Positions 1 to 9,860 of a stretch of DNA of 64,000 nt are shown piece after piece; position 1 is the first letter of the stretch, and each line of letters starts with the position of its first letter. The notes beneath the pieces are model-generated. The model saw nothing but the letters and a program-made list of their open reading frames with translations. It was not told the origin of the DNA and searched no databases. This DNA is from Chloroflexota bacterium. GTDB lineage: Bacteria > Chloroflexota > Anaerolineae > Caldilineales > Caldilineaceae. The stretch is taken from NCBI GenBank assembly GCA_003451595.1, contig DMDA01000076.1, positions 3,762 to 67,761 of the forward strand. The letters run 5' to 3'. Made by a program: the position numbers and the translations under genes.

Positions 1-2024
<2,024 letters not shown>

Positions 2025-2395
2025 AGGTCGCCTCGCAATTCGCAGCACGGTGTCTGCCAGAACCGAACAAAAGTTCTTACAGTATAGCCAAAGTCAGGCA
2101 ACTCAACAAACCCAACAGCACCATAAACCCAGCAGCACAACAAAACCGACGAGAGTCTGTCCTACTCCCGCCGGTCATCTGGCCATCGATTATGCTGGAA
2201 GTCACGCACCAACACGGTGAGCAATCATGCAATGACCAGGCGAAATGCATTGTCCGACTTTGGATAGTTGCAGACTATTTGCGCTGCCCTGGTTATGCTA
2301 CACTCGCTTTCGTTGAAAATTTCACGAATCAACATTCCACGCATCAACGTGTGGATGCACTGACAAGATCGATGCATTGATAAGGAGAATCGACA
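2025..2395. other. Intergenic region between divergent uvrA and cupredoxin genes
   Basis: 371 bases without a convincing gene. It must hold the promoters of both divergent genes. A TATGCT -10-like hexamer near 2296 has no well-spaced -35 partner that I can defend. A good ribosome binding site (AAGGAG) precedes the cupredoxin ATG. An A/C-rich stretch at 2100-2150 looks low in complexity. Nothing else is recognisable. Confidence 0.5.
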
Positions 2396-2872
2396 ATGCG
2401 CATGCTTTCCATACTTTTGGCGGCGACGATGTTAACCCTGGCAGCCTGTGGCGGTGGATCGAGCACACCGACGCCGACGCCTGCCCCAGCCGCTCCGGCA
2501 GCTTCCGCTCAGGAAGTGATCGCTGCCACCCTTGACGTGGTGATGCACGATATCTATTTCGGCGCCAACAACGACAACATCGCCAACCCGCCGGTGTGGA
2601 CGGTCAAAGCCGGCCAGGAAGTGACGCTCAATCTGGACAATCAGGGTGGTTTGCAACACAACTGGGCAGTCATCAAGCAAGGCGTCGAAATGCCGGTGCC
2701 CTTCATGCCCGATCAGAACGCCGATCTGATCTTGTGGGCGGCTGGTGTATTGGATGCCGGCAAGAAGTTGTCCGAGCCATTCCCGGCGCCAGCAGAACCG
2801 GGCGAGTATCTGGTGATTTGCACCGTTGCCGGTCACTACCCGGCGATGCAGGGGAAATTGATTGTGCAGTAA
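2396..2872 (+). CDS. Cupredoxin (plastocyanin/azurin-like) lipoprotein
   Basis: Probable membrane-anchored type 1 copper electron carrier on the outer face of the cell. The 158-residue product starts with a lipoprotein signal (lipobox LAAC, Cys18), followed by a Thr/Pro/Ala-rich linker (about 20-40) and one cupredoxin domain. Expected copper ligands are visible: His88 (QHNW) and the C-terminal Cys142, His147 and Met151 of ICTVAGHYPAM. ATG at 2396 follows AAGGAG at the right spacing. It is a single gene flanked by divergent uvrA and a convergent dehydrogenase. A hairpin 26 bases downstream (2899-2931) may end transcription. The partner oxidase or reductase is not in the window, so the electron-transfer role comes from the family. 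Confidence 0.9.
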   Translation: MRMLSILLAATMLTLAACGGGSSTPTPTPAPAAPAASAQEVIAATLDVVMHDIYFGANNDNIANPPVWTVKAGQEVTLNLDNQGGLQHNWAVIKQGVEMPVPFMPDQNADLILWAAGVLDAGKKLSEPFPAPAEPGEYLVICTVAGHYPAMQGKLIVQ

Positions 2873-2898
2873 AGCCGCAAGTCACGATCTGGTTTTGC

Positions 2899-2931
2899 AC
2901 CTTCCTGGAAGCTCTGAGCTTCCAGGAAGGT
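2899..2931. repeat. Palindromic hairpin element, copy 1 (convergent gene junction)
   Basis: Perfect 15-bp inverted repeat: ACCTTCCTGGAAGCT, loop CTG, then AGCTTCCAGGAAGGT. It lies between the ends of the cupredoxin gene (plus) and the alcohol dehydrogenase gene (minus). No U-run follows on either side, so it is not a classic intrinsic terminator. Relatives occur at 16457, 27089 and 47312. Confidence 0.85.
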
Positions 2932-2976
2932 TGGGGACAGAATTAACGCTTTCTCAGCTCTGGTGTAGATATTTCC

Positions 2977-4011
2977 TCAGTCCGCAGGGGTAAAGAGCGT
3001 TTTGACGCCCGTACGCTCCTCGAACGTAGCAAAGCCTTTTTCCCATTCAGTCACAGGGTAGGTGTGTGTGATCAGTGGCGCTGTCTGCACCTTGCCTGTG
3101 CGCATTAGCTCAATGGCGCGCAGCCAGGAGGGCGGCGTGCTGGCATTGCTGCCTGTCGCCGTGAGTTCCTTGTAGACAAGCTGGTCAAGGTCCCACGCCA
3201 CCGGTTTGCCAAACAGCCCCACCTGCACATAGCGCCCACGTCGCCGCACAAGCGTGAGCAGTTGCTGCGCTGCGGCGCCCGCGCCGGCGCATTCATAGAC
3301 GACATCGGCACCCAACCCACCCTCGGTCAGTGCGCGAATCAGGGCAACCGGGTCACTGCGCTGCACATTGACAACATGATCGGCTCCCAGCGCCTGCGCC
3401 AACGCCAGCCGCTGCGCATCGACATCCGTGCCCAACACCACCGCCGTAGCGCCCGCCGCTTTGACCACCTGTAGCGTCAACAAGCCGATCGCCCCGGGAC
3501 CTGCAATCACCGCCACATCGCCCGGTGCAACTGTCGGGGTGGTGAGTGTGGCGTGGACGACGCAGGCGAGTGGCTCGGTCAGCGCGCCAGCACGGAAATC
3601 GACGTTTTCAGGCAAGGCGTGGATGTTGCGCGCCGGCACAATTAGGTAACTGGTGAAACCGCCGTTCACTGCCGACCCGATCGAACGGCGCTCCAGGCAG
3701 AGGTTGACGTTGCCGGCGCGGCAGTAGCGGCATGCGCCGCAATAGGAAAAATAGGTTTCGGTCGTGACGCGCAGACCCGGCGTCAGCTCCTGCACACCCT
3801 CACCCAATTCGACGATCTCGCCCGCAACTTCGTGCCCCAGCACCACTGGCGGCCATGAACGGAACTCATCCTTGTAGATGTGCAGGTCAGTGCCACACAA
3901 CCCGGCGGCGTGGACGCGCACCTTGACCTGACCAGGACCAGGTTCAGGTACAGGGATATCGCACACTGCGACGTTGCCGACACCCGGCGCCACTTTCATA
4001 ATTGCTTTCAC
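2977..4011 (-). CDS. Zinc-dependent medium-chain alcohol/polyol dehydrogenase
   Basis: NAD(P)-dependent oxidoreductase of the MDR superfamily, cytoplasmic. From the GTG start it is 344 residues, the usual family length. Catalytic zinc residues are visible: Cys39 (GLCGTD) and His60-Glu61 (LGHEVAGE). The structural-zinc quartet is Cys91, Cys94, Cys97 and Cys105. The dinucleotide-binding loop is AGPGAIGLL. I chose GTG at 4011 because it starts one base after the selD stop (4013) and the protein then begins at the expected place; an in-frame ATG lies four codons further in. The one-base gap suggests translational coupling to selD. Substrate is not evident; sorbitol/threonine dehydrogenase-like enzymes are the nearest in appearance. 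A link to selenium metabolism is suggested only by position. Confidence 0.9.
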   Translation of the reverse strand: MKAIMKVAPGVGNVAVCDIPVPEPGPGQVKVRVHAAGLCGTDLHIYKDEFRSWPPVVLGHEVAGEIVELGEGVQELTPGLRVTTETYFSYCGACRYCRAGNVNLCLERRSIGSAVNGGFTSYLIVPARNIHALPENVDFRAGALTEPLACVVHATLTTPTVAPGDVAVIAGPGAIGLLTLQVVKAAGATAVVLGTDVDAQRLALAQALGADHVVNVQRSDPVALIRALTEGGLGADVVYECAGAGAAAQQLLTLVRRRGRYVQVGLFGKPVAWDLDQLVYKELTATGSNASTPPSWLRAIELMRTGKVQTAPLITHTYPVTEWEKGFATFEERTGVKTLFTPAD

Positions 4012-4012
4012 G

Positions 4013-5119
4013 TTATACCACCTGAATCCCTTCGCCGCGTACAACCTCGCCGACGCGCCACACTGACTGCTTGTGTTCCGCACACTGGCGCTCGAAGGTG
4101 GTGACGGCATCCTTGGGCACCGCTAACAGCAGCCCGCCGCTCGTTTCCGATTCCCACAAGATGGTGCGTAGATGCGGCGGCACCTGGTCATCGATGTGCA
4201 CGTGTTCGCCAAAATGTGCTGGATTGCGCACGGCGCCGCGCGTCAGATAGCCCGCCGCGATGTAGCGTTCGAGGCCGGGCAATACTGGCGCCGCCGCCGC
4301 CTCGATCACAAAACCGACGCCGCTCTCGCGCCCGCTGGCGATTGCCATCTCGCTGCCGTGACCAAGCAGCCCGAAGCCGGTGATGTCGGTGGCGCAACGC
4401 ACGCCCGCCACCCGCGCAGCCTGCGCTGCCGCGCGGTTCAGCCGCAGCATCGAGACAATTGCGGCGTCCAGGTCGCGCGCATCGAGATCAGGCTTGCCCT
4501 GCGCTTTGCGCGCCAGCCGGTGCACAGGATTTTCGCCCGGACCTGTCAATTTGGCCGCCGTGGTGATGATGCCCGTGCCGAGTGGCTTGGTCAGATAGAG
4601 CTGATCGCCTGCCTGCGCGCCGCCTTTGCGCATCACCTGGTCAGGATGGATCAACCCGGTGACCGCCAGGCCGTAGAATGGCTCCGGGTTGGTAACGGTG
4701 TGCCCGCCGGCGACAGCCGCGCCTGCCTCGCGCACCTTCACTGCGCCACCCGTGAAGACCTGCGCAATCGTCGCCGGCGCGATGCCTTCCGGGAAGCCGG
4801 CGATGTTGAGCACAAAGAGCACCTCACCGCCCATGGCGTAGACGTCGCTCATTGCGTTCGCGGCGGCAATCGCGCCGTAGGTCCATGGGTCGTCGACGAT
4901 CGGCGTGAAGAAGTCGGTCGTGTTGATCAGCGCGCGCGTTTCATCAAGCCGGACAATGGCGGCGTCATCCGGTTCACCCAGCCCAACCAGCACGTCGGGA
5001 TATTCAGTTGCCGGGAAGAACCCGGCCAGCTGGCGCACGACCTGCGCTAATGTCCCTGGCGGGAGCTTGGACGCTCAACCCGCGCAGGCGACCAGCGCCG
5101 TCAATGGCTTGTCTGCCAT
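4013..5119 (-). CDS. selD: Selenide, water dikinase (selenophosphate synthase), selenoprotein
   Basis: Makes selenophosphate from selenide and ATP, the selenium donor for Sec-tRNA and selenouridine synthesis. The ORF starting at 5038 lacks the normal SelD N-terminus. Extending the same frame upstream through one TGA (5077-5075) to ATG 5119 restores it: MADKPLTALVACAG, then TGA, then ASKLPPGTLAQVVRQL. The TGA sits exactly where SelD has its catalytic Cys or Sec, followed by the conserved Lys (residue 18). Later motifs fit: EPDDAAI, TTDFFTPIVDDP, AAANAMSDVYAMGG, AGGHTV, ATDITGFGLLGH. Full length is 368 residues with Sec15. AAAGGAAAG precedes ATG 5119. It lies 12 bases after a small membrane-protein gene and 1 base before the dehydrogenase. 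Function implies that SelA/SelB and tRNA-Sec exist elsewhere in this genome. Confidence 0.93.
5040..5074 (-). promoter_or_regulatory. Candidate bacterial SECIS region downstream of the selD TGA
   Basis: A bacterial Sec codon needs an adjacent stem-loop inside the coding RNA. The RNA just after the UGA can pair GUCC with GGAC around a loop containing CUCCCGCC, with possible GC pairs below. The fold was drawn by hand and competing pairings exist (UCCC with GGGA), so only the position is well supported. Confidence 0.35.
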
Positions 5120-5131
5120 CGTGCTTTCCTT

Positions 5132-5407
5132 TCACAGAATGCCCAGTAGATTGGCGGCCAACACCGCCATCACGCCGATTATCAACCAAAAAAGCGCGGT
5201 TTCGACAGCCGCGCGCACGGCCGTGCTGCGCGACTTGCGTTTATCTTCACGCGCCTTCTTGTTCTTGTCAGCGATCTCCTTCACGGTCTTGTCGTAGGCG
5301 CTGCGCAGATTGTTGCTGCTTTCCCAGTGCTTGCGGATGACGAACCAGTACCAGGTCATCAACCAACCAATCAGAACGCCGACCAGGAGAACGAGGAGAT
5401 ATGCCAT
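5132..5407 (-). CDS. Small two-helix membrane protein, unknown function
   Basis: 91 residues. A strongly hydrophobic N-terminal helix (about 2-23, YLLVLLVGVLIGWLMTWYWF) is followed by a charged Lys/Arg/Glu-rich middle (about 26-62) that may form a cytoplasmic helix. A second hydrophobic helix (about 70-91) runs to the C-terminus. ATG at 5407. It lies 15 bases after the ATP-grasp gene stop and 12 bases before the selD start, so it is probably cotranscribed with both. I do not recognise the family. Nothing in it suggests an enzyme. Confidence 0.75.
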   Translation of the reverse strand: MAYLLVLLVGVLIGWLMTWYWFVIRKHWESSNNLRSAYDKTVKEIADKNKKAREDKRKSRSTAVRAAVETALFWLIIGVMAVLAANLLGIL

Positions 5408-5422
5408 CTACGTTGCATGACA

Positions 5423-6346
5423 CTAATCTACGTGATTGGCCCAACGTTGTTCGGCGCGCTGCGGACGCGGATTGTGCGCCATCTCGATGGCAAAATCGGC
5501 CATCGTCTTGACCGCCCACTCGAAATAGTGCGGCGTGATGCTATTGATGTCCATGTCTGGCGCCGGATTCATGAAGTCGATGGCGTAAGGCACACCGTCG
5601 CGGATGGCAAACTCGATGCTGTTCATGTCGTAGCCCATCACCCGATTGATGCGTCGCGCATAGTTGACGATGAGATCACCCAATGCTGGCGTCAGATGCT
5701 CATGCTCGACGATGTAGCGGCGATGTTTAGGATCGTACTTGATCGGCATGATGTTCTCTTGCCCAACGCAGATGCAACGCACGAAATGGTCGAACTCGAT
5801 GAACTCCTGCAGGATCATACAGAGGGTGCCGGTGTCGTCGTAGGCGCGGATCAACTCATCCACATTGTTCACCTTGTAGACGTTCTTCCAGCCACCGCCC
5901 CATGCATCCTTGAGGATGGCCGGCAACCCGGTGTAAGCCACAATCGCATCCCAATCCAGCGGATAATTGAGATTGCGCAGGCTTTCAGAGACCACGCCCT
6001 CCGGGTATGCCTTCATCGGCAGGACAATGGTCTTGGGCGAGGGAATCCCCATGCGCGTGATCAGGCTGGCGCCAAAAAACTTGTCATCGGCGCTCCACCA
6101 GAACGGATTGTTGATGCAATAGGCGCCCTGGAGCATGGCGTTTTTCATGTAAGTGCGATAATAGGGGATTTCGTGGCTAATGCGATCCACCAATACGGCG
6201 TATTCGCAGGGTTCGTTCATCTTCGTCCCACCCAGCTTGACGTACTCGGCAATCACGCCAGCGTTACGTCCATTCACCTCCTCGATGAAGGCCGGGGGAA
6301 AGCTCCACTCGCGGCCCACGATCACCCCAATTTTCTTGACGCTCAT
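5423..6346 (-). CDS. ATP-grasp family ligase (RimK-like)
   Basis: 307 residues. The C-terminal two thirds look like an ATP-grasp fold: a conserved Lys in AILKDAWGGGW (about 169-180), the hinge-like MILQEFIEFDHFVRCICVG (about 203-222), and the metal-binding Glu/Asn-containing SIEFAIRDGVPYAIDFMNPAP near the end. Enzymes of this fold activate a carboxylate as acyl phosphate and join it to an amine or thiol. The substrate cannot be read from the sequence. The start is ATG 6346 after GGAGG. The neighbouring esterase is typical company: ATP-grasp/hydrolase pairs have been described in amidoligase gene neighbourhoods. It lies 15 bases upstream of the small membrane-protein gene. Confidence 0.85.
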   Translation of the reverse strand: MSVKKIGVIVGREWSFPPAFIEEVNGRNAGVIAEYVKLGGTKMNEPCEYAVLVDRISHEIPYYRTYMKNAMLQGAYCINNPFWWSADDKFFGASLITRMGIPSPKTIVLPMKAYPEGVVSESLRNLNYPLDWDAIVAYTGLPAILKDAWGGGWKNVYKVNNVDELIRAYDDTGTLCMILQEFIEFDHFVRCICVGQENIMPIKYDPKHRRYIVEHEHLTPALGDLIVNYARRINRVMGYDMNSIEFAIRDGVPYAIDFMNPAPDMDINSITPHYFEWAVKTMADFAIEMAHNPRPQRAEQRWANHVD

Positions 6347-6475
6347 GAATCCTCCAGAGATGTGGTCGTAAAAGGGTTGGAAAATTTGTCACCTGTCAGG
6401 CGGCGCCCGTCAGGCGTCACTGCTTGTTCATGGTGACCTGACACATGCCGCCTGTCGCCTTGACATGTTGACGCC
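6347..6475. repeat. Spacer with degenerate inverted and direct repeats
   Basis: 129 bases between the esterase stop and ATP-grasp start. It contains several short related words: GTCAGGCGGC, GTCAGGCGTC, GCCGCCTGTC, and GGTGACCTGACA facing TGTCACCTGTCAGG. It looks like an eroded palindromic repeat, somewhat like the GTCAGGC/GCCTGAC stem at 41375. It may carry a promoter or a processing site inside the operon. Confidence 0.4.
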
Positions 6476-7195
6476 TCAGTCATGTCCGCCGATATAGCGC
6501 CGCACCATCTGCTGCCAATAAGGCCAATCATGACTCCAGCCCTCCCACTCGCGGAAGGCATGGGGCACGCCTTTTTCCCACAGCGCCCGGCTCAGCGCGC
6601 GGTTGTTCTCGATGTTGGGATCGTGCTGGCCGGCGACGATGATGATGTCCATGCGGCGCAATGCTTCTAGCTGATTGTGGTCGTGCATCTGCGGCACATA
6701 GTGGCTGGGCGTGTTGTAGTAAATATTATCGTCATAGTAGCCGCCAAAAAAGCTGCTCATGTCATACTTGCCGCTCAATGCCAGCACACGCCCAAAGAGA
6801 TGAGGATGCCGGAAAGCAATATTGACGGCGTGATACGCGCCGAAGCTGCACCCATGCGAGATCAAAAAGGGGTTCGGATTCTTCGACCAACTCAACGGCA
6901 GCACTTCGTTGAGGATATACTCCTCATACTGAACATGCCGCCAGATTTTGCCGCCAGGATGCGCCCAACCATTGTAGAAGCTCTCGGCATCGACGCTGTC
7001 TACACAGTAAAGCTGCAGCCAGCCATTCTCAATCTGATCAGCCAGGTTTGCGACCATGCCGCGGTCTTCGTACTCGTAATAGCGCCCCATACTGGTGGGG
7101 AAGATCAACACGCGTGCGCCAGCATGACCAAAGATCAATAACTCCATGTCTCGGTTCAGGCGTGGGCTGTACCACTTGTGATACTCACGATTCAT
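6476..7195 (-). CDS. Alpha/beta-hydrolase, putative esterase (esterase D/feruloyl esterase type)
   Basis: 239 residues with the layout of the Pfam 'putative esterase' family. The nucleophile elbow is HGCSFGAYHA (Ser117). Asp192 (AGQHDPN) and His222 (EGWSHDW) are in position to complete the triad. There is no signal peptide, so it is probably cytoplasmic. The gene starts at ATG 7195, 16 bases after the subtilase stop. Paired with the downstream ATP-grasp gene it may release or trim a product of the ligase; that is inference from context. Substrate unknown. Confidence 0.85.
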   Translation of the reverse strand: MNREYHKWYSPRLNRDMELLIFGHAGARVLIFPTSMGRYYEYEDRGMVANLADQIENGWLQLYCVDSVDAESFYNGWAHPGGKIWRHVQYEEYILNEVLPLSWSKNPNPFLISHGCSFGAYHAVNIAFRHPHLFGRVLALSGKYDMSSFFGGYYDDNIYYNTPSHYVPQMHDHNQLEALRRMDIIIVAGQHDPNIENNRALSRALWEKGVPHAFREWEGWSHDWPYWQQMVRRYIGGHD

Positions 7196-7211
7196 CTCGT
7201 CTATCCCTGTC

Positions 7212-9098
7212 CTATTCCACTATGACCAGGCTGTGGGCGTCTTGATAGCCGCTTTCGATGGTGTTTGGGTTCTCTGGGTCGCGCAGCCACCATCCTTGCG
7301 GATGCGCCGCATCCTCGACCCAAAAGCGATAGGCATGCTCACCGGGCGCCAGACGAAGCACGCCATGCCACCAACCACCGGGCGTCGCCTGGAGAGGCGA
7401 GGCGCCAGGCTGCCAGTGATTGAACGCCCCAACTAGCGCAATGCGCACCGCGCGCGGCAACCACACGCCAAAATATACAAGTCGATCATCTTCACCTACG
7501 GTGGCGTACTCCTGTAGGGATAATGTACCGTGAAGCCGCCATTTCTGCAATTCGCTTACGCGTAAGACACTGCCGCTGTACGGGAAACCTGTCAGCGCGC
7601 CGCCCGCTGTACGCAGTGCAGCCGCCACCGCTCGCGCCGGTTGCAACAGGCCAACTCCCTGCTGGCGCGGCAGCAGATGGGGCAACGGCAGCGCAGTCTC
7701 AATCAACAACTGGCGAAGACTGTGCCCATCGAGCCTGGCATTGGCCTGCACCATCTGCGCCGCCACCGCCGCAACCTGCGTGACGGCCACCGAGGTGCCA
7801 TCGACATGTTGATAGTAGCGGTGCACCCACTTGTGCGCATTCATACGTTGCCGCAGACCTTGCCACACTTCTGGCATCCAGTGGTCCGGGTCCACCACCA
7901 GTGCGTCGGGGCGCGCGTTTTCGTCGGCCGCATGGCGCATCAACGTGGCGGGCAGGTCGCCCGCCTCACCGCGCAGCACGCGCCGCACATGGTCGATAGC
8001 CACCATTTCATAGAAGACATGGCTAGGCGGCAACACCGGCGCCGGCAGCCAACGCCCCAACGCCAAAATCTCTGGCTTGTGAATCGGCGTGTGCCCGTAT
8101 AGGATCCGACCTGTGTTGTGATGATAGAGGCTGAGTGTCTCCATCTGCTCCGGCGCCCCGGACCGCCAGGCGCGATTGTGATCCTCAACGCCACCGACTG
8201 TCATCACGGTGGGCGTCTGCGCTGGCGCCAACAACTCATCGACGCCGCGATTGCCTGCCGCCGCCGCCACGAAGACGCCGCGCTGCGCCAGCGCGTGCGC
8301 CGCACGGCAGACCGGATTGTTCTGCCACGCTTCAGGAAAGTCGCCGCCAACGCTGATGTTGACGACGCGCACGCCATAGCGCTGCCAGCGCTCTTCTTCC
8401 AGCAACCACTGCAGCCCGCGCAGGATGTCTTCTTCCGGGATACGCCCGCCGCCGCGTCCGATCTTGATCGCCACAATGGCGGCCTCCGGCGCGTAGCCAC
8501 GATAGTAGCCGCCGCTCAGGGCGCCGTTCCCTGCTGCCACACAGGTTGTCATCTGCCCGTGCCAGCTGTCGCCAGCACCGTCCCACAAGCTCGGCTGGTG
8601 TAGCCCGATGCGCTCGCCGCCGTCAGTCAGGTCGGCGTACTCCACCAGTCGCAGCTCTGCCTGCTCAAGCAACCCCCGCCACTGTTGCGGAGGATGCTGA
8701 TGCCAGGCCAGAGGGTTGCGCAACCGTGCTGGCGTCGCCGTCAGATCAGGGTGTGGATAATAGCCGCTGTCCAGAAAAGCCATCGTCACCCCGGCGCCGG
8801 TGAGGGTGTGATAGTCGGGCAGGCGCGCCGACTGATTCAATAGCCGTTCCTCGTCACGATGGTAGTACGGAAAAGTTGTCTGCGGTTCAACGGTGCTGTG
8901 CAATGAATTTTGACTGCGCTGCGCCATCACCTCTTGCTGCAGTGTGGCGACGCACATCGGGCACAAGCCATCGACGCTGCGCCAGCCCGACGCTTTGCGC
9001 ACGGCCAATGTCGCCACGGCTGGCGTCACCGTCACCGCCAGGGCCAGGATGCGCGGATCGCACGGCTGGTGACAGATTGGGCAACGCGTCTCAGTCAC
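7212..9098 (-). CDS. Subtilisin-like serine peptidase (S8) with Cys-rich N-terminus and C-terminal glycogen-binding-like domain
   Basis: 628 residues from GTG 9098, chosen because GTGACTGA overlaps the stop of the preceding gene. An in-frame extension to 9209 would lie wholly inside that gene. Two CxxC pairs (CPIC at 6-9, CPMC at 46-49) suggest a zinc ribbon. The S8 triad is complete: Asp110 (AFLDSGYY), His180 (DSWHGQ) and Ser436 (GTSVA), with oxyanion Asn283 (AAAAGN). About 540-628 resembles the AMPK/CBM48 early-set domain (VYFGVWLPRAVRIALVGAFN, then GEHAYRFWVED). No signal peptide is seen, which is unusual for a subtilase and suggests cytoplasmic action. It sits in a four-gene run with a 140-aa protein, an esterase and an ATP-grasp ligase. 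Confidence 0.88.
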   Translation of the reverse strand: MTETRCPICHQPCDPRILALAVTVTPAVATLAVRKASGWRSVDGLCPMCVATLQQEVMAQRSQNSLHSTVEPQTTFPYYHRDEERLLNQSARLPDYHTLTGAGVTMAFLDSGYYPHPDLTATPARLRNPLAWHQHPPQQWRGLLEQAELRLVEYADLTDGGERIGLHQPSLWDGAGDSWHGQMTTCVAAGNGALSGGYYRGYAPEAAIVAIKIGRGGGRIPEEDILRGLQWLLEEERWQRYGVRVVNISVGGDFPEAWQNNPVCRAAHALAQRGVFVAAAAGNRGVDELLAPAQTPTVMTVGGVEDHNRAWRSGAPEQMETLSLYHHNTGRILYGHTPIHKPEILALGRWLPAPVLPPSHVFYEMVAIDHVRRVLRGEAGDLPATLMRHAADENARPDALVVDPDHWMPEVWQGLRQRMNAHKWVHRYYQHVDGTSVAVTQVAAVAAQMVQANARLDGHSLRQLLIETALPLPHLLPRQQGVGLLQPARAVAAALRTAGGALTGFPYSGSVLRVSELQKWRLHGTLSLQEYATVGEDDRLVYFGVWLPRAVRIALVGAFNHWQPGASPLQATPGGWWHGVLRLAPGEHAYRFWVEDAAHPQGWWLRDPENPNTIESGYQDAHSLVIVE

Positions 9099-9513
9099 GG
9101 CGTGCTGCCTTGCGCGCCACTTCGTCCCAATCGACGCCAAAGCCAAAGCCCGGCGCACCGCGTTCGGGGTCGCGGAACTCCAGTTGCATGTCAAAGGTGT
9201 GGCGGTCAAGCACTTTCTGCGCGTCGCCCACGCCCTGTGTCATCTCCACGGCGACGCGGTACGTGGCGCCAGGCACAGGGTTGCGCAAGTGCAACGTCGT
9301 CTCGGCGCGGCTCTCGGCGTGCGCCATCATAAAGACGCTGCAATTCTCACTGCCGTCGGGGTCGAGCACGATTACTTCGAGGTTGGGCTTGTCATCATCC
9401 TGCGTAGGCGTCACCCACAGCCGCGTCCAGATGCGCGTGAGATCGGGATATGGATAGAGGATGCAGCGCTCTACGCGCAGCGTTTGATTGTCCTGAAAGA
9501 GTGAGATTTCCAT
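9091..9513 (-). CDS. Conserved-looking 140-aa protein, partner of the S8 peptidase
   Basis: Not recognised. It is predicted to be soluble and mostly beta-strand: RTLWV-type and LEVIVLDPDG-type strands alternate with turns, and the C-terminus is charged (GVDWDEVARKAARRD). There is no signal peptide or membrane helix. It begins at ATG 9513, and its stop overlaps the peptidase GTG by eight bases, which implies translational coupling. It could be an inhibitor, chaperone or substrate-presenting partner of the peptidase; the sequence does not decide. Confidence 0.7.
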   Translation of the reverse strand: MEISLFQDNQTLRVERCILYPYPDLTRIWTRLWVTPTQDDDKPNLEVIVLDPDGSENCSVFMMAHAESRAETTLHLRNPVPGATYRVAVEMTQGVGDAQKVLDRHTFDMQLEFRDPERGAPGFGFGVDWDEVARKAARRD

Positions 9514-9860
9514 AGGTCGTTTCCGTAATCACAATCCGAAGTTTCTGCCATCATATCCAGCCGCGCGCGAATGGACAAGCTGAGGGCGCGTGCAGTTGCG
9601 CTTTTGCGCCTTACGACACCCTACACTCGTGACGGTTGACGTTCCCAACTGAGTTATGTCATCATGGAAACGATGCCTTGATAGTGAGTGCAGGGACACT
9701 GACCACGCAAAGCGCTGTGCTTGCTCTGACGCAGGTAGGCAACGGGCAGGCGCTGCTCAGCGCAATCTCTGGCGCCGGCGAGTATGCGGGAGATGTGGGC
9801 GGGTGAGCAATCGAAGGGGTGGGCAACCAGTCGCCGCCGCTATGTCGACGGCGACTCCGC
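9514..9860. other. Intergenic region upstream of the peptidase cluster
   Basis: 347 bases between the GT2 gene end and the 140-aa protein start, both on the minus strand. It should carry the promoter of the 9513-to-2977 gene run. I see no convincing gene, tRNA or strong hairpin, and overlapping short reading frames lack start signals. Confidence 0.45.

Noticed and set aside
2899..2931. Intrinsic terminator
   Set aside because: The stem is perfect but no U-run follows on either strand, and the same element recurs inside a coding region.
5004..5189. Possible small gene over the selD N-terminus
   Set aside because: It overlaps the Sec-containing N-terminus of selD, which matches the family, and has no ribosome binding site.
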